NCBI GenBank assembly: GCA_024636555.1
Contig: JAGXGW010000052.1
Location: forward strand, 1 to 35,209
DNA: 35,209 bases
Direction: 5' to 3'
Origin: Paracoccaceae bacterium
GTDB lineage: Bacteria > Pseudomonadota > Alphaproteobacteria > Rhodobacterales > Rhodobacteraceae
The position numbers and the translations under genes were made by a program. Below the pieces are notes generated by a model that saw nothing but the letters and a program-made list of their open reading frames with translations, was not told the DNA's origin and did no database searches. Positions within the stretch are counted from its first letter, which is position 1. Each line of letters begins with the position of its first letter. Of this stretch, positions 6,785 to 16,235 are shown piece by piece.

Positions 6785-9700
6785 TCAAACCCTCTGCGCC
6801 TCTTCCAGTTCGCGAACCAGACGGCGTTCTTCCTCTGCCTTGGGGGCTGAAAAGCGCGCCAGCAGCAGATAGGCGACAGGCGTCAGGTAGAGCGTGAAAA
6901 CAGTGGCCAGACCCAACCCCCCGACGATAACCCAGCCCAGCGCCTCGCGCGCCTCGGCCCCTGCCCCGGAAGACAGGATCAGTGGCACACCGCCCAGCAC
7001 GGTCGAGGTCATGGTCATCATCACGGGTCGCAGGCGGATGGTGGAGGCGTCGAAGATCGCCGATTTCACATCAGCCCCCTTGTCGCGCAGTTGGTTGGCG
7101 AATTCGATGATCAGGATTCCGTTCTTGGCCATGATGCCGATGAGCATCACCAAACCGATCTGGCTGTAGACGTTCAGGCTCATCCCGCTGAGCAACAGTG
7201 CAAACATCGCACAGGCCAGCCCCAGCGGCACGGTCGCCATCACCACCACGGCGGAAATGAAACTCTCGAATTGCGCGGCAAGCACCAGCAGCACGATCAG
7301 GATGGCGAAACCGAAAGTCAGGACAAGCCCCGCCGCCGTCTGGTCAAGCGCCGCAGCCTCGGCCAGCGGCACGATCGCGTTTTCCGGCGCAAGGATACCC
7401 TGCGACAGGTTGCGGACCTCTGCCATCGCATCGCCAAGGGACAGATCAGGCGTCAGACCGGCCGTGATTTCGACCGAACGGGCCTTGTTCTCCCGCTTGA
7501 GTTCGGGGGCGACGGCACGCTCCTCAAGCGAGACGAAGCTCGACATCGGCACCATCTGTCCGTTGGATGACTGGACAAAGATATTTTCGAGATCGGTGGG
7601 ATCATTGACCGGATCGGTGCTGGACAGCATTTGCACGTCGTAAGACGTATCGTCGATGAAGACCGAGCCGACGCTGCGCCCGTCCAGCACGGCGCGCAAC
7701 GCATCGCCAAGCCCGGCAATGTCGATACCCAGATCGGAGGCGCGGACGCGGTCGATCTCGACGAAAAGCTGCGGCAGCGTTGTCTCGTAGTCCAGCCGCA
7801 CTTGTCCCATCGCGGGGTTCTGCTGCATCACCTGCACGAGGTCTTCTGCCACGCTGGACAGTTGCTCGTAATTATTGCCGGTTATCGCAAAGCTGAGCCC
7901 GCGCCCCGCACCGCGTATCCGCAACGAGTTTGGCTGGATCACGAAAGCGCGCACCCCCACGACCTCCGCCAGATTGCGGTTCACATCCGCCACGATGTCC
8001 TGCTGGCTACGGTCACGCTCGTCCCACTTCGCCAAGGTCATCACGACAAAGCCGCGATTGGATGCGCCGAAACCGGTGATCGAAAAGACATTTGTCATCT
8101 CACCGCTTTCACGCATCGGCGCCATCACGGTTTCGATCTCCATCAGCTTGGAACTGGTATAGCCCAGCGACACGCCCGTGGGGGCGGTGACCGACATCAG
8201 GATGACGGCACGATCCTCGCGCGGGGTCAGTTCCTGCCGGATGCTGCCCGCCACCATGACGGCGGTCACCGCGAACAGCACGGCCACCGTGACCACCACC
8301 ATCGGTGCGCCCAGTGCGGCGCGCAACGTCGTGGCGTAGAAGCCGCCCAGCTTGTCACCCAGCCAGATCATCGGGCCGCGCTGTGGCGTCTCCACCTTTT
8401 CCGTCCGCGTCAGAAGGCGGCTGGCCAGAACCGGCGCAAGCGTCAGCGCCACAACCGAGGACAGCATCACCGCCATCGCCAGAGTGAACCCGAACTCGCG
8501 GAACAGCCCGCCTGCCTGTCCGGGCAGAAACGACAGCGGAATGAATACTGCGGCCAGCGTGGCGGTTGTGGTCACCACGGCAAAGAACACCTGCTGGGTG
8601 CCCAGAACAGCTGCCGCGCGGGGGCCCATCCCCTCGGACCTGCGCCGCACGATATTCTCCAGCACCACGATCGCGTCATCCACCACCATGCCGGTTGCCA
8701 GAACCAGCGCAAGCAAGGTCAGGATGTTGATGGAGAATCCGACCATATAGATCGCCGCCAGCGTCCCCACCAGTGAGACAGGCAAGGTCACCGCCGGGAT
8801 CAGCGTGGCGCGCCAGTCGCGCAGGAACACGAAGATCACGACCACAACGATGGTCACGGCAAGGGCAAGCGTCTTGATCACCTCGGTAATCGAACCGTTG
8901 ATAAACACGGCGTCATCCGAGGTCACGAATATCTTCACATCATCAGGCAGGCTGTTTTGCAACTCTGCGACGGTGGCATGCACGCCCTTGGAGATATCCA
9001 GCGTGTTGCTTGTCGCGGCGCGGATGATGCCCATACCGATACCGCTGTTGTCATTGGCGCGCAGCACTGTTTCGTTCGGGGCAGGCCCCAGCGTGACACG
9101 CGCCACATCGCCGATCGTCACATTCGGGCTGAGTTCCAGCGCCTCGAAGGCTTCGGGCGTGATGACCGTCGCCGTCGTGCGGACGTTGATGGACTGCCGG
9201 CTGCCCTCAAGATCGCCTGCGGGCACGTCAAACGCCACGTCGCCCAATGCCCGTGCCATATCGGCCAGCGTCAGGCCACGGCTGGCCAGTTCGAGCTGGT
9301 TGATATCGACACGAAAAATCGCCTCCCTGTCGCCGTAGATCTGCAAATCCGCGACACCGGGGATGGAGATCAGCCGATCCTCGACCTGATCGCGTACAAT
9401 TTGTGTCAAATCCTGTGGGGACCGTGTCGCCGAGGTTATGGCAATCCGCATCACAGCATCGGCATTGGCATCGGCTTTGACGATCTGCGGCTCATCCGCA
9501 TCATCGGGCAGATCATTGGCGATACGGGCCACGGCATCGCGCGTGTCACTGGCCGCGACATCGAGATTGACACCGTCGTCGAATTCCAGCGTGACGCGGC
9601 TGCGCCCGTAGCGGGACTCGGACGAGATCGAGCGAACACCTGAAACACGCCCCACGGCCCCCTCGATCCGCCCGGTCAGTTCCTGATCCACCGTCTCCGG

Positions 9701-9895
9701 CGAGGCGCCGGAGAACTGTGTTGTCACGGTAACGACCGGACGGTCCACATCGGGCAATTCACGCACTTCGACCCCGAGCAACGCGGCCAGTCCGGCAATC
9801 ACGATCAGCGAACTCAGCACGAAGGCCAGAATGGGCCGCCGGACAAAAAGGGCCGTTCCGGCCGTTGTGGGCGCTGTGTTCGAGGAGTTTTTCAT
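6785..9895 (-). CDS. RND family efflux transporter permease (AcrB/MexB-like)
   Basis: A 1036-residue inner-membrane proton-driven drug or solvent efflux pump subunit. It starts with TM1 (RRPILAFVLSSLIVIAGLAAL), followed by a periplasmic porter domain. The TM4 proton-relay pair is Asp406-Asp407 (LATGMVVDDAIVVLENI). A second periplasmic domain follows, with the TM10 lysine (IGIMAKNGILIIEFAN) and a short charged C-terminal tail. The length matches the AcrB family (about 1030-1050). The membrane-fusion partner gene ends 9 bp upstream. No TolC-like outer membrane factor is in the window. Its 3' end is duplicated as a pseudogene at 5871-5982. The substrate is not predictable. Confidence 0.95.
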   Translation of the reverse strand: MKNSSNTAPTTAGTALFVRRPILAFVLSSLIVIAGLAALLGVEVRELPDVDRPVVTVTTQFSGASPETVDQELTGRIEGAVGRVSGVRSISSESRYGRSRVTLEFDDGVNLDVAASDTRDAVARIANDLPDDADEPQIVKADANADAVMRIAITSATRSPQDLTQIVRDQVEDRLISIPGVADLQIYGDREAIFRVDINQLELASRGLTLADMARALGDVAFDVPAGDLEGSRQSINVRTTATVITPEAFEALELSPNVTIGDVARVTLGPAPNETVLRANDNSGIGMGIIRAATSNTLDISKGVHATVAELQNSLPDDVKIFVTSDDAVFINGSITEVIKTLALAVTIVVVVIFVFLRDWRATLIPAVTLPVSLVGTLAAIYMVGFSINILTLLALVLATGMVVDDAIVVLENIVRRRSEGMGPRAAAVLGTQQVFFAVVTTTATLAAVFIPLSFLPGQAGGLFREFGFTLAMAVMLSSVVALTLAPVLASRLLTRTEKVETPQRGPMIWLGDKLGGFYATTLRAALGAPMVVVTVAVLFAVTAVMVAGSIRQELTPREDRAVILMSVTAPTGVSLGYTSSKLMEIETVMAPMRESGEMTNVFSITGFGASNRGFVVMTLAKWDERDRSQQDIVADVNRNLAEVVGVRAFVIQPNSLRIRGAGRGLSFAITGNNYEQLSSVAEDLVQVMQQNPAMGQVRLDYETTLPQLFVEIDRVRASDLGIDIAGLGDALRAVLDGRSVGSVFIDDTSYDVQMLSSTDPVNDPTDLENIFVQSSNGQMVPMSSFVSLEERAVAPELKRENKARSVEITAGLTPDLSLGDAMAEVRNLSQGILAPENAIVPLAEAAALDQTAAGLVLTFGFAILIVLLVLAAQFESFISAVVVMATVPLGLACAMFALLLSGMSLNVYSQIGLVMLIGIMAKNGILIIEFANQLRDKGADVKSAIFDASTIRLRPVMMTMTSTVLGGVPLILSSGAGAEAREALGWVIVGGLGLATVFTLYLTPVAYLLLARFSAPKAEEERRLVRELEEAQRV

Positions 9896-9904
9896 CGGGT
9901 CACC

Positions 9905-11065
9905 CTACAACCGCGCCGCGTCAGACGCCGCGTCGCGGGCCGCGGAGGCATCGTTCATGGGCTTGATCTCGGCACCCGGGCGCAAGGTCTGCACGCCCTC
10001 GATCACTACCTGGTCACCTTCAACCAGTTCCCCCTCGACCAGAACACGGTCCGGGTTGCGCTGCTTGATGACCACCGGCACCCGCTGCACCTTGCCGTCC
10101 CGCACCAGCCAGACGAACGATCCCGTGCTGGACCATTGCACCGCCAAAGCATCCACAGACGGGAAATTCCGGCCCTCGAAATTCATGGACACCTCGAAGG
10201 CCATCCCTTCGCGCAGCCTGTCCTCGCTGTTGTCGAGCGCCGCTTGCACACGCAAGGTGCGGCTGGCGCGGTCAACGACATTGTCCACCGCTGTCAACCG
10301 TCCGGGCGCTGGCACCGGCGCGCCAGACATGGACCGGACCTGTACCGGCATGTCCGGCTCAAGCGCACCGATCACACGTTCCGGCACACGGAAATCTATG
10401 GTGATCTGGGACCGGTCGGTCAGCACGCCGATGACATCCTGCGCGGACAGTCGGTCCCCGACCTCGACAGCAACAAGCCCCATCCATCCCGAAATCGGGG
10501 CCGTGATCAGCGTTTCATCCAGATCGACCTCGGCCTGCCGGATCGCCAGCCGCGCATCCTGCACGGCAAGCTCGCTCTCGCGGATCCGCACGGTCGTCAC
10601 GGCACCGGACCCGCTGAGTTGATCGAGGCGTTGCAACTCGTCTTCGGCATCCGCCAGCATCAGTTGCGCGCGCTCCAGCGCGATGACCTGCGCGCGATCC
10701 TCAAGACGCACCATTACAGTGCCTTCGTCGACATACTGGCCCGACACCACCTCGACAGACCGGACGCTGCCCGTGCGCTCCGAGCGCACGCTCACAGACC
10801 TTACCGCGCGCCCGTCCCCGACGGCGGTAATCCTTTGTTGCAAAACCGCATCCTGCACTGTGTCCAACACCACCGTGGCTGGACCACGCGGGCCGAAACC
10901 GGCACCACCGCCCCCGTTTGCCGGGGCCGCGGGTTCGATCCCGAGCAAATCATAAAGACCGGTCCGCTCAAGGATAGGTTGTGCCGCAGGTACGAAGGTG
11001 ATCCAGATCGCCAAGGCGACACCCAGCGCAGCAAGAGACAACAAAAGCTGTTTGAACAATGACAT
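9905..11065 (-). CDS. RND efflux periplasmic adaptor (membrane fusion protein)
   Basis: A 386-residue adaptor that links the RND permease to an outer membrane channel. An N-terminal signal anchor (LLLSLAALGVALAIWITFV) is followed by a Gly-rich linker, a barrel-sandwich hybrid (lipoyl-like) domain split by a coiled-coil hairpin (about residues 115-190), a beta-barrel domain (ITIDFRVPERVIGALE) and a C-terminal membrane-proximal domain. I place the start at 11065 (MSLFKQ) because CAGGAGA lies just upstream; a start 21 bp earlier is open but lacks this signal. It is co-transcribed with the permease gene, with a 9-bp gap. Confidence 0.9.
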   Translation of the reverse strand: MSLFKQLLLSLAALGVALAIWITFVPAAQPILERTGLYDLLGIEPAAPANGGGGAGFGPRGPATVVLDTVQDAVLQQRITAVGDGRAVRSVSVRSERTGSVRSVEVVSGQYVDEGTVMVRLEDRAQVIALERAQLMLADAEDELQRLDQLSGSGAVTTVRIRESELAVQDARLAIRQAEVDLDETLITAPISGWMGLVAVEVGDRLSAQDVIGVLTDRSQITIDFRVPERVIGALEPDMPVQVRSMSGAPVPAPGRLTAVDNVVDRASRTLRVQAALDNSEDRLREGMAFEVSMNFEGRNFPSVDALAVQWSSTGSFVWLVRDGKVQRVPVVIKQRNPDRVLVEGELVEGDQVVIEGVQTLRPGAEIKPMNDASAARDAASDAARL

Positions 11066-11331
11066 CTGGTCTCCTGGGGCGGGCATAAAGCTGGCGTTGG
11101 AAAAGAGGTAGCACGCGTATTAACGAATGGTGCATGTTATCTGCAGAACACTAAAGTTATCTAGTGCCAAGGATTTCCGGGGCAATAACGCGACACCATC
11201 ACCTTTAACGAGAGGTTTCCCATTTTACGGCGCGCTAAAATAGATAAAGGGCAAAGCGACCAGACCGATAAGACCCGCAATGCGCCTTTCGGACCAGCCG
11301 CTTCACCCGATTTTGATGCCCTGTGAGGGAT

Positions 11332-11760
11332 TTACGCCTGTTTTTTGAGCGCGTCGCGAATTTCCATTAGAATCTCGAGCTCTGTCGGGCTCGCCGGAAC
11401 AATCTCGACAGGCACGGGCTTTTTGATCGCCGCATCACGCGCGCGGTTGACCGCTTTGACAAGCAGGAAAACCACGAAAGCGACGATCACGAAATTGATC
11501 ACCGCCATGATGAAACGGCCATAGGCGAAGACCGCAATGCCCGCGTCCTCCGCCGCCGCGATCGAGGCGAAATCACCGTTGCCCAGCAAAACGTACATCC
11601 CCGAAAAATCGATACCGCCGATGAAAAGGCTGATGATTGGATTGATGAGATCCGCCACCATCGACGAAACGATCGCGGTAAATGCCGCACCGATAATGAT
11701 ACCGACCGCCATGTCCATGACATTTCCGCGCGCGATAAAGTCCCTGAATTCTTTAATCAT
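11332..11760 (-). CDS. mscL: large-conductance mechanosensitive channel
   Basis: A 142-residue channel that opens under membrane tension during hypo-osmotic shock. The N-terminal amphipathic helix ([20 protein letters not shown]) leads to TM1 ([21 protein letters not shown]). A periplasmic loop, TM2 ([23 protein letters not shown]) and a C-terminal helix ([13 protein letters not shown]) follow. I use the ATG at 11760, which has GGGAGTGA upstream. The reading frame is open 35 codons further, but that extension is not part of the MscL family. Confidence 0.96.
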   Translation of the reverse strand: MIKEFRDFIARGNVMDMAVGIIIGAAFTAIVSSMVADLINPIISLFIGGIDFSGMYVLLGNGDFASIAAAEDAGIAVFAYGRFIMAVINFVIVAFVVFLLVKAVNRARDAAIKKPVPVEIVPASPTELEILMEIRDALKKQA

Positions 11761-12074
11761 ACTGTCACTCCCGATTCCCAAAACCCTGACAAAAAACGAC
11801 AAGGCTGCTTTTCTCCACCGATGCAGTCTGCGCTGGCGCAGACCGCACATCGTGGGCGGGTCCATACCATGTGCTGCAGGCAGGATTTAAGCGAATAGTC
11901 ATAGCCGAGCGTTGTTTTCATGCCGGCGGCGCGAAACGGCAACGCTGCCGCGCAGCTTTGCACAGGGCCCATACCGTGCCGGGCGCGCACGGCAGGAACA
12001 CGGCGCGCACCGCCCGGTCAACACATAGTAGAGCCGATCAAAATCAGCGCATTTTATTCGAACGTAAAGGGGTT
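11761..12074. other. 314-bp gene-free stretch between mscL and tRNA-Ala
   Basis: I see no credible coding region here. The short open frames overlap on both strands and lack ribosome-binding sites. A CCGTGC/GCACGG hairpin at 11974-11992 lies on the 3' side of the tRNA but has no T-run. The base composition becomes AT-richer next to the tRNA (about 12030-12070). Confidence 0.5.
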
Positions 12075-12150
<76 letters not shown>

Positions 12151-12195
12151 ATCGTCGCAGCCCTGTCGGGCTGTCGCGGTTCTTTAGGCAATGGT

Positions 12196-12227
12196 GCGGG
12201 CGGGATCAAGCGGAAAATTCCGCCCGC
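12196..12227. terminator. hairpin between FYDLN gene and tRNA-Ala
   Basis: GCGGGCGG (12196-12203) and CCGCCCGC (12220-12227) form an 8-bp stem with a 16-nt loop, 17 bp past the FYDLN-acid stop. There is no T-run, so the termination role is uncertain. A smaller CAGCCC/GGGCTG hairpin (12158-12173) lies between it and the tRNA. Confidence 0.4.
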
Positions 12228-12243
12228 AGTCAGTCATATAGGA

Positions 12244-12567
12244 TCAGAGCTCGTCGTCATCCGCAGGGACATCCGCCAGATCGTCGAGAGAGACATTGTC
12301 GTCCTCGTCGTCATCCAGCAGATCGTCGTCGATCTCTACATCGACTTCATCTTCATCCAGCACATCCTCGTCTGTCTCCAGCTTGGCGGCTTTCATCTTT
12401 TTGGTTGCCGCATCTTCCGCATCTGCGGCGATCATGCGGTTCTTGCCGATATCGAATTCCACAACCTCGCCCGTATAGGGGCTCACGATCGGGGTCTTGT
12501 TCAGGTCGTAAAAACGCTTGCCGGTGGTCGGGCAGATGCGCTTTACACCCCATTCTTCCTTGGGCAT
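12244..12567 (-). CDS. FYDLN acid domain protein (TIGR02300 family)
   Basis: A 107-residue protein of unknown function found widely in alphaproteobacteria. The N-terminal half has the family signature PKEEWGVKRICPTTGKRFYD followed by LN and SPYTGEVVEF. The C-terminal half is a long low-complexity run of Asp and Glu. The start at 12567 is backed by AAAGGGAT; an upstream in-frame ATG (12612) would add 15 atypical residues. The CPTTGKRFYDLN segment resembles a rudimentary zinc ribbon with one Cys only, so metal binding is doubtful. Confidence 0.9.
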   Translation of the reverse strand: MPKEEWGVKRICPTTGKRFYDLNKTPIVSPYTGEVVEFDIGKNRMIAADAEDAATKKMKAAKLETDEDVLDEDEVDVEIDDDLLDDDEDDNVSLDDLADVPADDDEL

Positions 12568-12679
12568 GGATATCCCTTTCAAATCTTGTGTCTTGTCGAC
12601 GATCCGCGCCAACTGCCATAACGGATCAGGCGTGTCAAAGGCTTTAACCGCTTCGGCAACGCGCGCTCACGGAGGGCAT

Positions 12680-13372
12680 ATGGGACAGCATTTTCTACCA
12701 GGCAACCCCCCGGTCGCCATCACGCTGCGCAAAACCGCGCAGGCGAGGCGGATTTCGTTGCGGATCTCGCGGCTTGACGGACGTGTGACGCTGACTTGCC
12801 CGCTGCGGACCAGTGACCGCGAGGCGCTGTCCTTCGCGCAAGAGAAGGCCGATTGGTTGCGTCGTCACCTGATGGAGCAGCCCAAACAGGCCGGGATTGG
12901 CATTGGCGGCGAGATTCCTTTCGCGGGCGCAACCCTGCGAATCGTGCAGGGCGCGGGACGGTTGGTGCAGGTTCAGGACGATCTCTTGCTGGTACCGGGC
13001 GCACCCGACCGTGCCGCCGCGCGGATCGCCGGCTTTCTGAAACAGACAGCGCGGGACAGGCTGGCCGCGGCATCCGACCATTATGCAACCCTGCTGGGCC
13101 GTCCCTACACACGGCTGACCTTGCGCGACACGCGATCGCGCTGGGGGTCCTGCACGGCGGACGGCGGCCTGATGTATTCGTGGCGTCTGGTCATGGCCCC
13201 GCCCGAGGTGCTGGCCTATGTGGCCGCGCATGAGGTGGCGCATCTGGCCGAAATGAACCATTCCGCTGCATTCTGGTCCGTTGTCACCAAGCTGTACGGC
13301 GACTACCGCGCCCCGCGCCGCTGGCTGCGCGACAAGGGCGGCGATCTACATCGTTACCGTTTTGGAGAATGA
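12680..13372 (+). CDS. YgjP-like (DUF45, SprT-fold) zinc metallopeptidase
   Basis: A 230-residue protein of the PF01863 family. The C-terminal half carries the zincin motif HEVAH (residues 184-188) with a third ligand at His194 (EMNHSAAFW). It is preceded by the family block RDTRSRWGSCTADGGLMYSW and ends with YRAPRRWLRDKGG. The N-terminal half is a beta-rich domain (SLRISRLDGRVTLTCP). GGAGGG lies just before the ATG; the longer open frame upstream overlaps the divergent FYDLN gene and is rejected. The physiological substrate is unknown. Confidence 0.88.
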   Translation: MGQHFLPGNPPVAITLRKTAQARRISLRISRLDGRVTLTCPLRTSDREALSFAQEKADWLRRHLMEQPKQAGIGIGGEIPFAGATLRIVQGAGRLVQVQDDLLLVPGAPDRAAARIAGFLKQTARDRLAAASDHYATLLGRPYTRLTLRDTRSRWGSCTADGGLMYSWRLVMAPPEVLAYVAAHEVAHLAEMNHSAAFWSVVTKLYGDYRAPRRWLRDKGGDLHRYRFGE

Positions 13373-13396
13373 TCACCGATTGACGTGCCACGATTT

Positions 13397-13406
13397 TGTG
13401 ATCACA
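13397..13406. promoter_or_regulatory. palindrome upstream of GntR-type gene
   Basis: TGTGATCACA is a perfect 10-bp palindrome seven bases before the ATG of the GntR/FCD regulator. It is a plausible autoregulatory operator. It covers the place where a Shine-Dalgarno would normally lie. Confidence 0.45.
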
Positions 13407-13413
13407 TAGAGAC

Positions 13414-14061
13414 ATGCTGACAATTCCGCGCCCCGATCCGGTTCCCAACGCCCATGACCGCGTGTTTCGCGGGCTGCGCAGCCGGATCATGCACGGTGAT
13501 ATCGCCCCCGGTCAGCCCCTGACCCTGCGCGGCATCGGCAAGGAATACGGTGTCTCGATGACCCCGGCGCGGGAATCCGTGCGCCGGCTTGTGGCGGAAG
13601 GCGCGCTGACGCTATCCTCCTCGGGGCGCGTCTCCACACCGGAGCTGAGCAACGAGCGGATCGAGGAACTGGCCGCGCTGCGCTCCCTGATAGAAGTGGA
13701 ACTGGCCAGCCGCGCCCTGCCGCGCGCCCATATGGCGCTGATCGAGCGGTTGCAGACGATCAACGCAGCCGTGGGTGACGCCGCCATGCGGCAGGATGCC
13801 GTGGCCTATATCCGCACCAATCTGGAATTCCACCGCACACTTTACCTCCGCGCGCAGGCACCTGCGATGCTGGCGATGGCCGAGACTGTCTGGCTCCAGA
13901 TGGGGCCGACAATGCGCGCGCTTTATGTGCGGCTGAAACGCAAGGATCCGCCGCATTTCCACCGCCTGATCATCGCAGCCCTCAAGGCAGGGGACGAACC
14001 GGGATTGCGGCTGGCGGTCCGGTCGGACGTGACGCAGGGGTTGAAGATGCTGGCGAGTTAG
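13414..14061 (+). CDS. GntR family regulator, FCD subfamily
   Basis: A 215-residue transcription factor. An N-terminal winged helix-turn-helix ([20 protein letters not shown], then [21 protein letters not shown]) is followed by an all-helical FCD effector domain ([20 protein letters not shown]...NLEFHRTLY). The latter contains the Asp/His positions that often bind a metal and an organic acid. No catabolic operon adjoins it, so the target cannot be assigned. Its stop overlaps the convergent accA stop by four bases (TTAG). No good Shine-Dalgarno is visible before the ATG. Confidence 0.88.
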   Translation: MLTIPRPDPVPNAHDRVFRGLRSRIMHGDIAPGQPLTLRGIGKEYGVSMTPARESVRRLVAEGALTLSSSGRVSTPELSNERIEELAALRSLIEVELASRALPRAHMALIERLQTINAAVGDAAMRQDAVAYIRTNLEFHRTLYLRAQAPAMLAMAETVWLQMGPTMRALYVRLKRKDPPHFHRLIIAALKAGDEPGLRLAVRSDVTQGLKMLAS

Positions 14062-15020
14062 GCCGCCAGCCCCTTACGCCCCATCTCGATATATTTGCGC
14101 CGCCGGTCCTCGACCAGTTTCTTGCCCTTGAGATCGGTCAGCTCCGCCAGCATGGCCGTGATCGCCTCGCCAACAGCCTTCATGCTTGCGTGCTTGTCGC
14201 GATGCGCGCCGCCCACCGGCTCGGGGATCACGCGATCGGCCACGCCCAGCTTTTTCAGATCCTGCGCGGTCAGGCGCAAAGCCTCGGCGGCTTCGCGCAT
14301 CTTCTCGGAATCTTTCCACAGGATCGACGCACAGCCTTCGGGGCTGATCACGGAATAGACCGAATGCTCCAGCATGGCGACGCGGTTCGCCGTGGCAAAG
14401 GCCACAGCCCCGCCCGATCCGCCCTCGCCGATGATGACGCTGACGAGCGGCACACCGATCTGGAGGCATTTCTCGGTTGACCGTGCAATCGCCTCGGACT
14501 GGCCGCGCTCTTCCGCGCCCTTGCCGGGATAGGCACCGGGCGTATCGACCAGCGTGATCACCGGCAGACCGAAACGATGCGCCATCTCCATCAGGCGGAT
14601 CGCCTTGCGGTAGCCCTCGGGGCGCGCCATACCGAAATTACGCTCGATCCGGCTTTTGGTATCATTGCCCTTTTCATGGCCGATTACCATCACAGGCATG
14701 TCGTTGAACCGCGCGAGGCCGCCCATCACCGCATGATCATCGGCAAAGTTGCGGTCACCGGCCAAGGGCGTATATTCGGTGAACAAGGTCTCGATGTAAT
14801 CCTTGCAATGCGGCCTGTCCGGATGACGCGCCACCTGACATTTGCGCCAGGGCGACAGATCCTTGTAAAGCGATACCAGAAGGTCCGCGGCTTTCTTGTC
14901 GAGCGCCGCCGCCTCTGCCTCGATATCCATCTCGGCATTCTGCCGCGCCATCGCGCGCAGTTCCTCGGCCTTGCCTTCAATCTCGGCAAGGGGGCGTTCG
15001 AAATCGAGATAGTTGGTCAT
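14058..15020 (-). CDS. accA: acetyl-CoA carboxylase carboxyltransferase subunit alpha
   Basis: A 320-residue subunit that with AccD transfers CO2 from carboxybiotin to acetyl-CoA, making malonyl-CoA for fatty acid synthesis. The N-terminal helical segment ([20 protein letters not shown]) and the crotonase-type core ([22 protein letters not shown] near residue 158) are present. The oxyanion-loop [18 protein letters not shown] (residues 197-214) and the [12 protein letters not shown] block are also present. The length is the same as E. coli AccA (319). It lies downstream of lysE on the same strand with a 78-bp gap. Confidence 0.97.
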   Translation of the reverse strand: MTNYLDFERPLAEIEGKAEELRAMARQNAEMDIEAEAAALDKKAADLLVSLYKDLSPWRKCQVARHPDRPHCKDYIETLFTEYTPLAGDRNFADDHAVMGGLARFNDMPVMVIGHEKGNDTKSRIERNFGMARPEGYRKAIRLMEMAHRFGLPVITLVDTPGAYPGKGAEERGQSEAIARSTEKCLQIGVPLVSVIIGEGGSGGAVAFATANRVAMLEHSVYSVISPEGCASILWKDSEKMREAAEALRLTAQDLKKLGVADRVIPEPVGGAHRDKHASMKAVGEAITAMLAELTDLKGKKLVEDRRRKYIEMGRKGLAA

Positions 15021-15098
15021 CCGCGCACTCCGCCTGTCAACGTGTGGTATATGACGCTGTCTTGCGCCAGATGCAACGGGATCATGCGGATTGCAGGC

Positions 15099-15710
15099 TC
15101 AGCCAGCCGCGCGCAGCATCGGCAGGAGGACCGGAACCAGCGAGGCGACGAGCAGCGCCCCCATGCCCCAGTTGAACGCGCGCAGCCGCGCCGGGCTGGA
15201 CAGAACCCGCCGCATCTGCTGGCCCAGCACTGTCCATGTGCTGACAGACGGGAGGTTGATAGCCGCAAAGACCAGACCCACCCAAAGGATCGCCGCGGCC
15301 GATCTGTCAGGGGCGTAGAGCGTGATCGCCGTCAGCGCCATCTGCCACGCCTTGGGATTCACCCACTGGAACAGGGCCGCCTGCACAAAGGTGAAGGGCC
15401 GCGCCCCGGCACGGGCGGAATCCGGCGCGCTCGCATGCGCGATCTTCCATGCCAGCCACAGCAGATAGACAATTCCGACGACGGTCAGGATCAGATGCGT
15501 GACAGGAAAAGCATCGAAGATCCGCACCAGACCGAGGCCCACAAGGACGATCATCACGCCAAATCCGATACCGATTCCCAACATATGCGGAACCGTCCGG
15601 CGGAATCCGAAGTTGGCCCCTGACGCCATCAGCATCAGGTTGTTCGGCCCCGGCGTGATCGACGAGACAAGGGCAAAGGCGGACAGCGCAAGAAATGCAT
15701 CGTATGACAT
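15099..15710 (-). CDS. LysE family amino-acid exporter
   Basis: A 203-residue inner-membrane transporter with about six helices. The LysE/RhtB signature ITPGPNNLMLMASGANFGFR (residues 18-37) follows TM1, and FQWVNPKAWQMALTAI lies in the middle. Family members export amino acids such as lysine, threonine or homoserine lactone. The gene is divergent from an Lrp regulator, the usual pairing for such exporters, with a short inverted repeat between them. No Shine-Dalgarno is evident before the ATG. Confidence 0.9.
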   Translation of the reverse strand: MSYDAFLALSAFALVSSITPGPNNLMLMASGANFGFRRTVPHMLGIGIGFGVMIVLVGLGLVRIFDAFPVTHLILTVVGIVYLLWLAWKIAHASAPDSARAGARPFTFVQAALFQWVNPKAWQMALTAITLYAPDRSAAAILWVGLVFAAINLPSVSTWTVLGQQMRRVLSSPARLRAFNWGMGALLVASLVPVLLPMLRAAG

Positions 15711-15726
15711 GGCGCAACACTATGCG

Positions 15727-15741
15727 AATTGATGCGCAATT
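15727..15741. promoter_or_regulatory. inverted repeat between lysE and lrp
   Basis: AATTG (15727-15731) and CAATT (15737-15741) flank ATGCG in the AT-rich gap between the divergent genes. They lie 16 bp upstream of the lysE ATG. The pattern suits an Lrp/AsnC dimer but is short. Confidence 0.35.
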
Positions 15742-15782
15742 TAGTTGCTTTTCCAGCCAAATTTAGCTTAAGTTATCAACAA

Positions 15783-16235
15783 ATGATGGATACTGACAAA
15801 ATAAATGCACATATATTGCGGGAGCTTTCCCGCAACGGCCGCATCAGCAACACTGATCTGGCCGACCGCGTCGGTCTGTCACCATCGGCCTGCCTGAGAC
15901 GGGTTCAGGACCTTGAGCGGCGGGGCGTGATCCGTGGTTACCGCGCCGTCCTCGATCCGGGCGCGATGGGCGTCGGCTTCACCGCATATATCACGGTCGG
16001 CCTGAACGCGCATACCAAAGAGGCGCAGGAAGCGTTCGAGAAATCCATCGCCCGCGCCCCCGAAGTACGGGAATGCCACAACATCACCGGCAACGTGGAA
16101 TATCTGCTGCGGATCGAAGCGGCGGATCTTGCGGCGTACAAACGGTTTCACACCGATGTTCTGGGTACGCTGCCCCAAGTGAACTCGATCACGTCCTTCG
16201 TCGTGATGGGCTCCCCCAAGGACGAACGCGGCTGA
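15783..16235 (+). CDS. Lrp/AsnC family regulator, probable controller of lysE
   Basis: A 150-residue feast/famine regulator. The N-terminal winged helix (ILRELSRNGRISNTDLADRV, then SPSACLRRVQDLERRGVIRG) is followed by a RAM domain with VRECHNITGNVEYLLRIEA. I use the ATG ATG pair at 15783/15786 since family members begin with a short MDxxD stretch. The frame is open to 15729 but that would overlap the promoter of the divergent exporter. Its stop codon abuts the convergent sulfotransferase stop with no gap. Confidence 0.87.
   Translation: MMDTDKINAHILRELSRNGRISNTDLADRVGLSPSACLRRVQDLERRGVIRGYRAVLDPGAMGVGFTAYITVGLNAHTKEAQEAFEKSIARAPEVRECHNITGNVEYLLRIEAADLAAYKRFHTDVLGTLPQVNSITSFVVMGSPKDERG

Noticed and set aside
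5871..6896. Composite transposon explanation for the 103-bp direct repeats
   Set aside because: No transposase, no terminal inverted repeats and no short target duplication are visible. The repeats are simply the coding tail of the RND gene.
11136..11166. Two GTTATCT repeats 20 nt apart and a CACTA/TAGTG inverted repeat upstream of the RND operon
   Set aside because: They are too short to separate from chance, and no regulator gene lies next to the operon.
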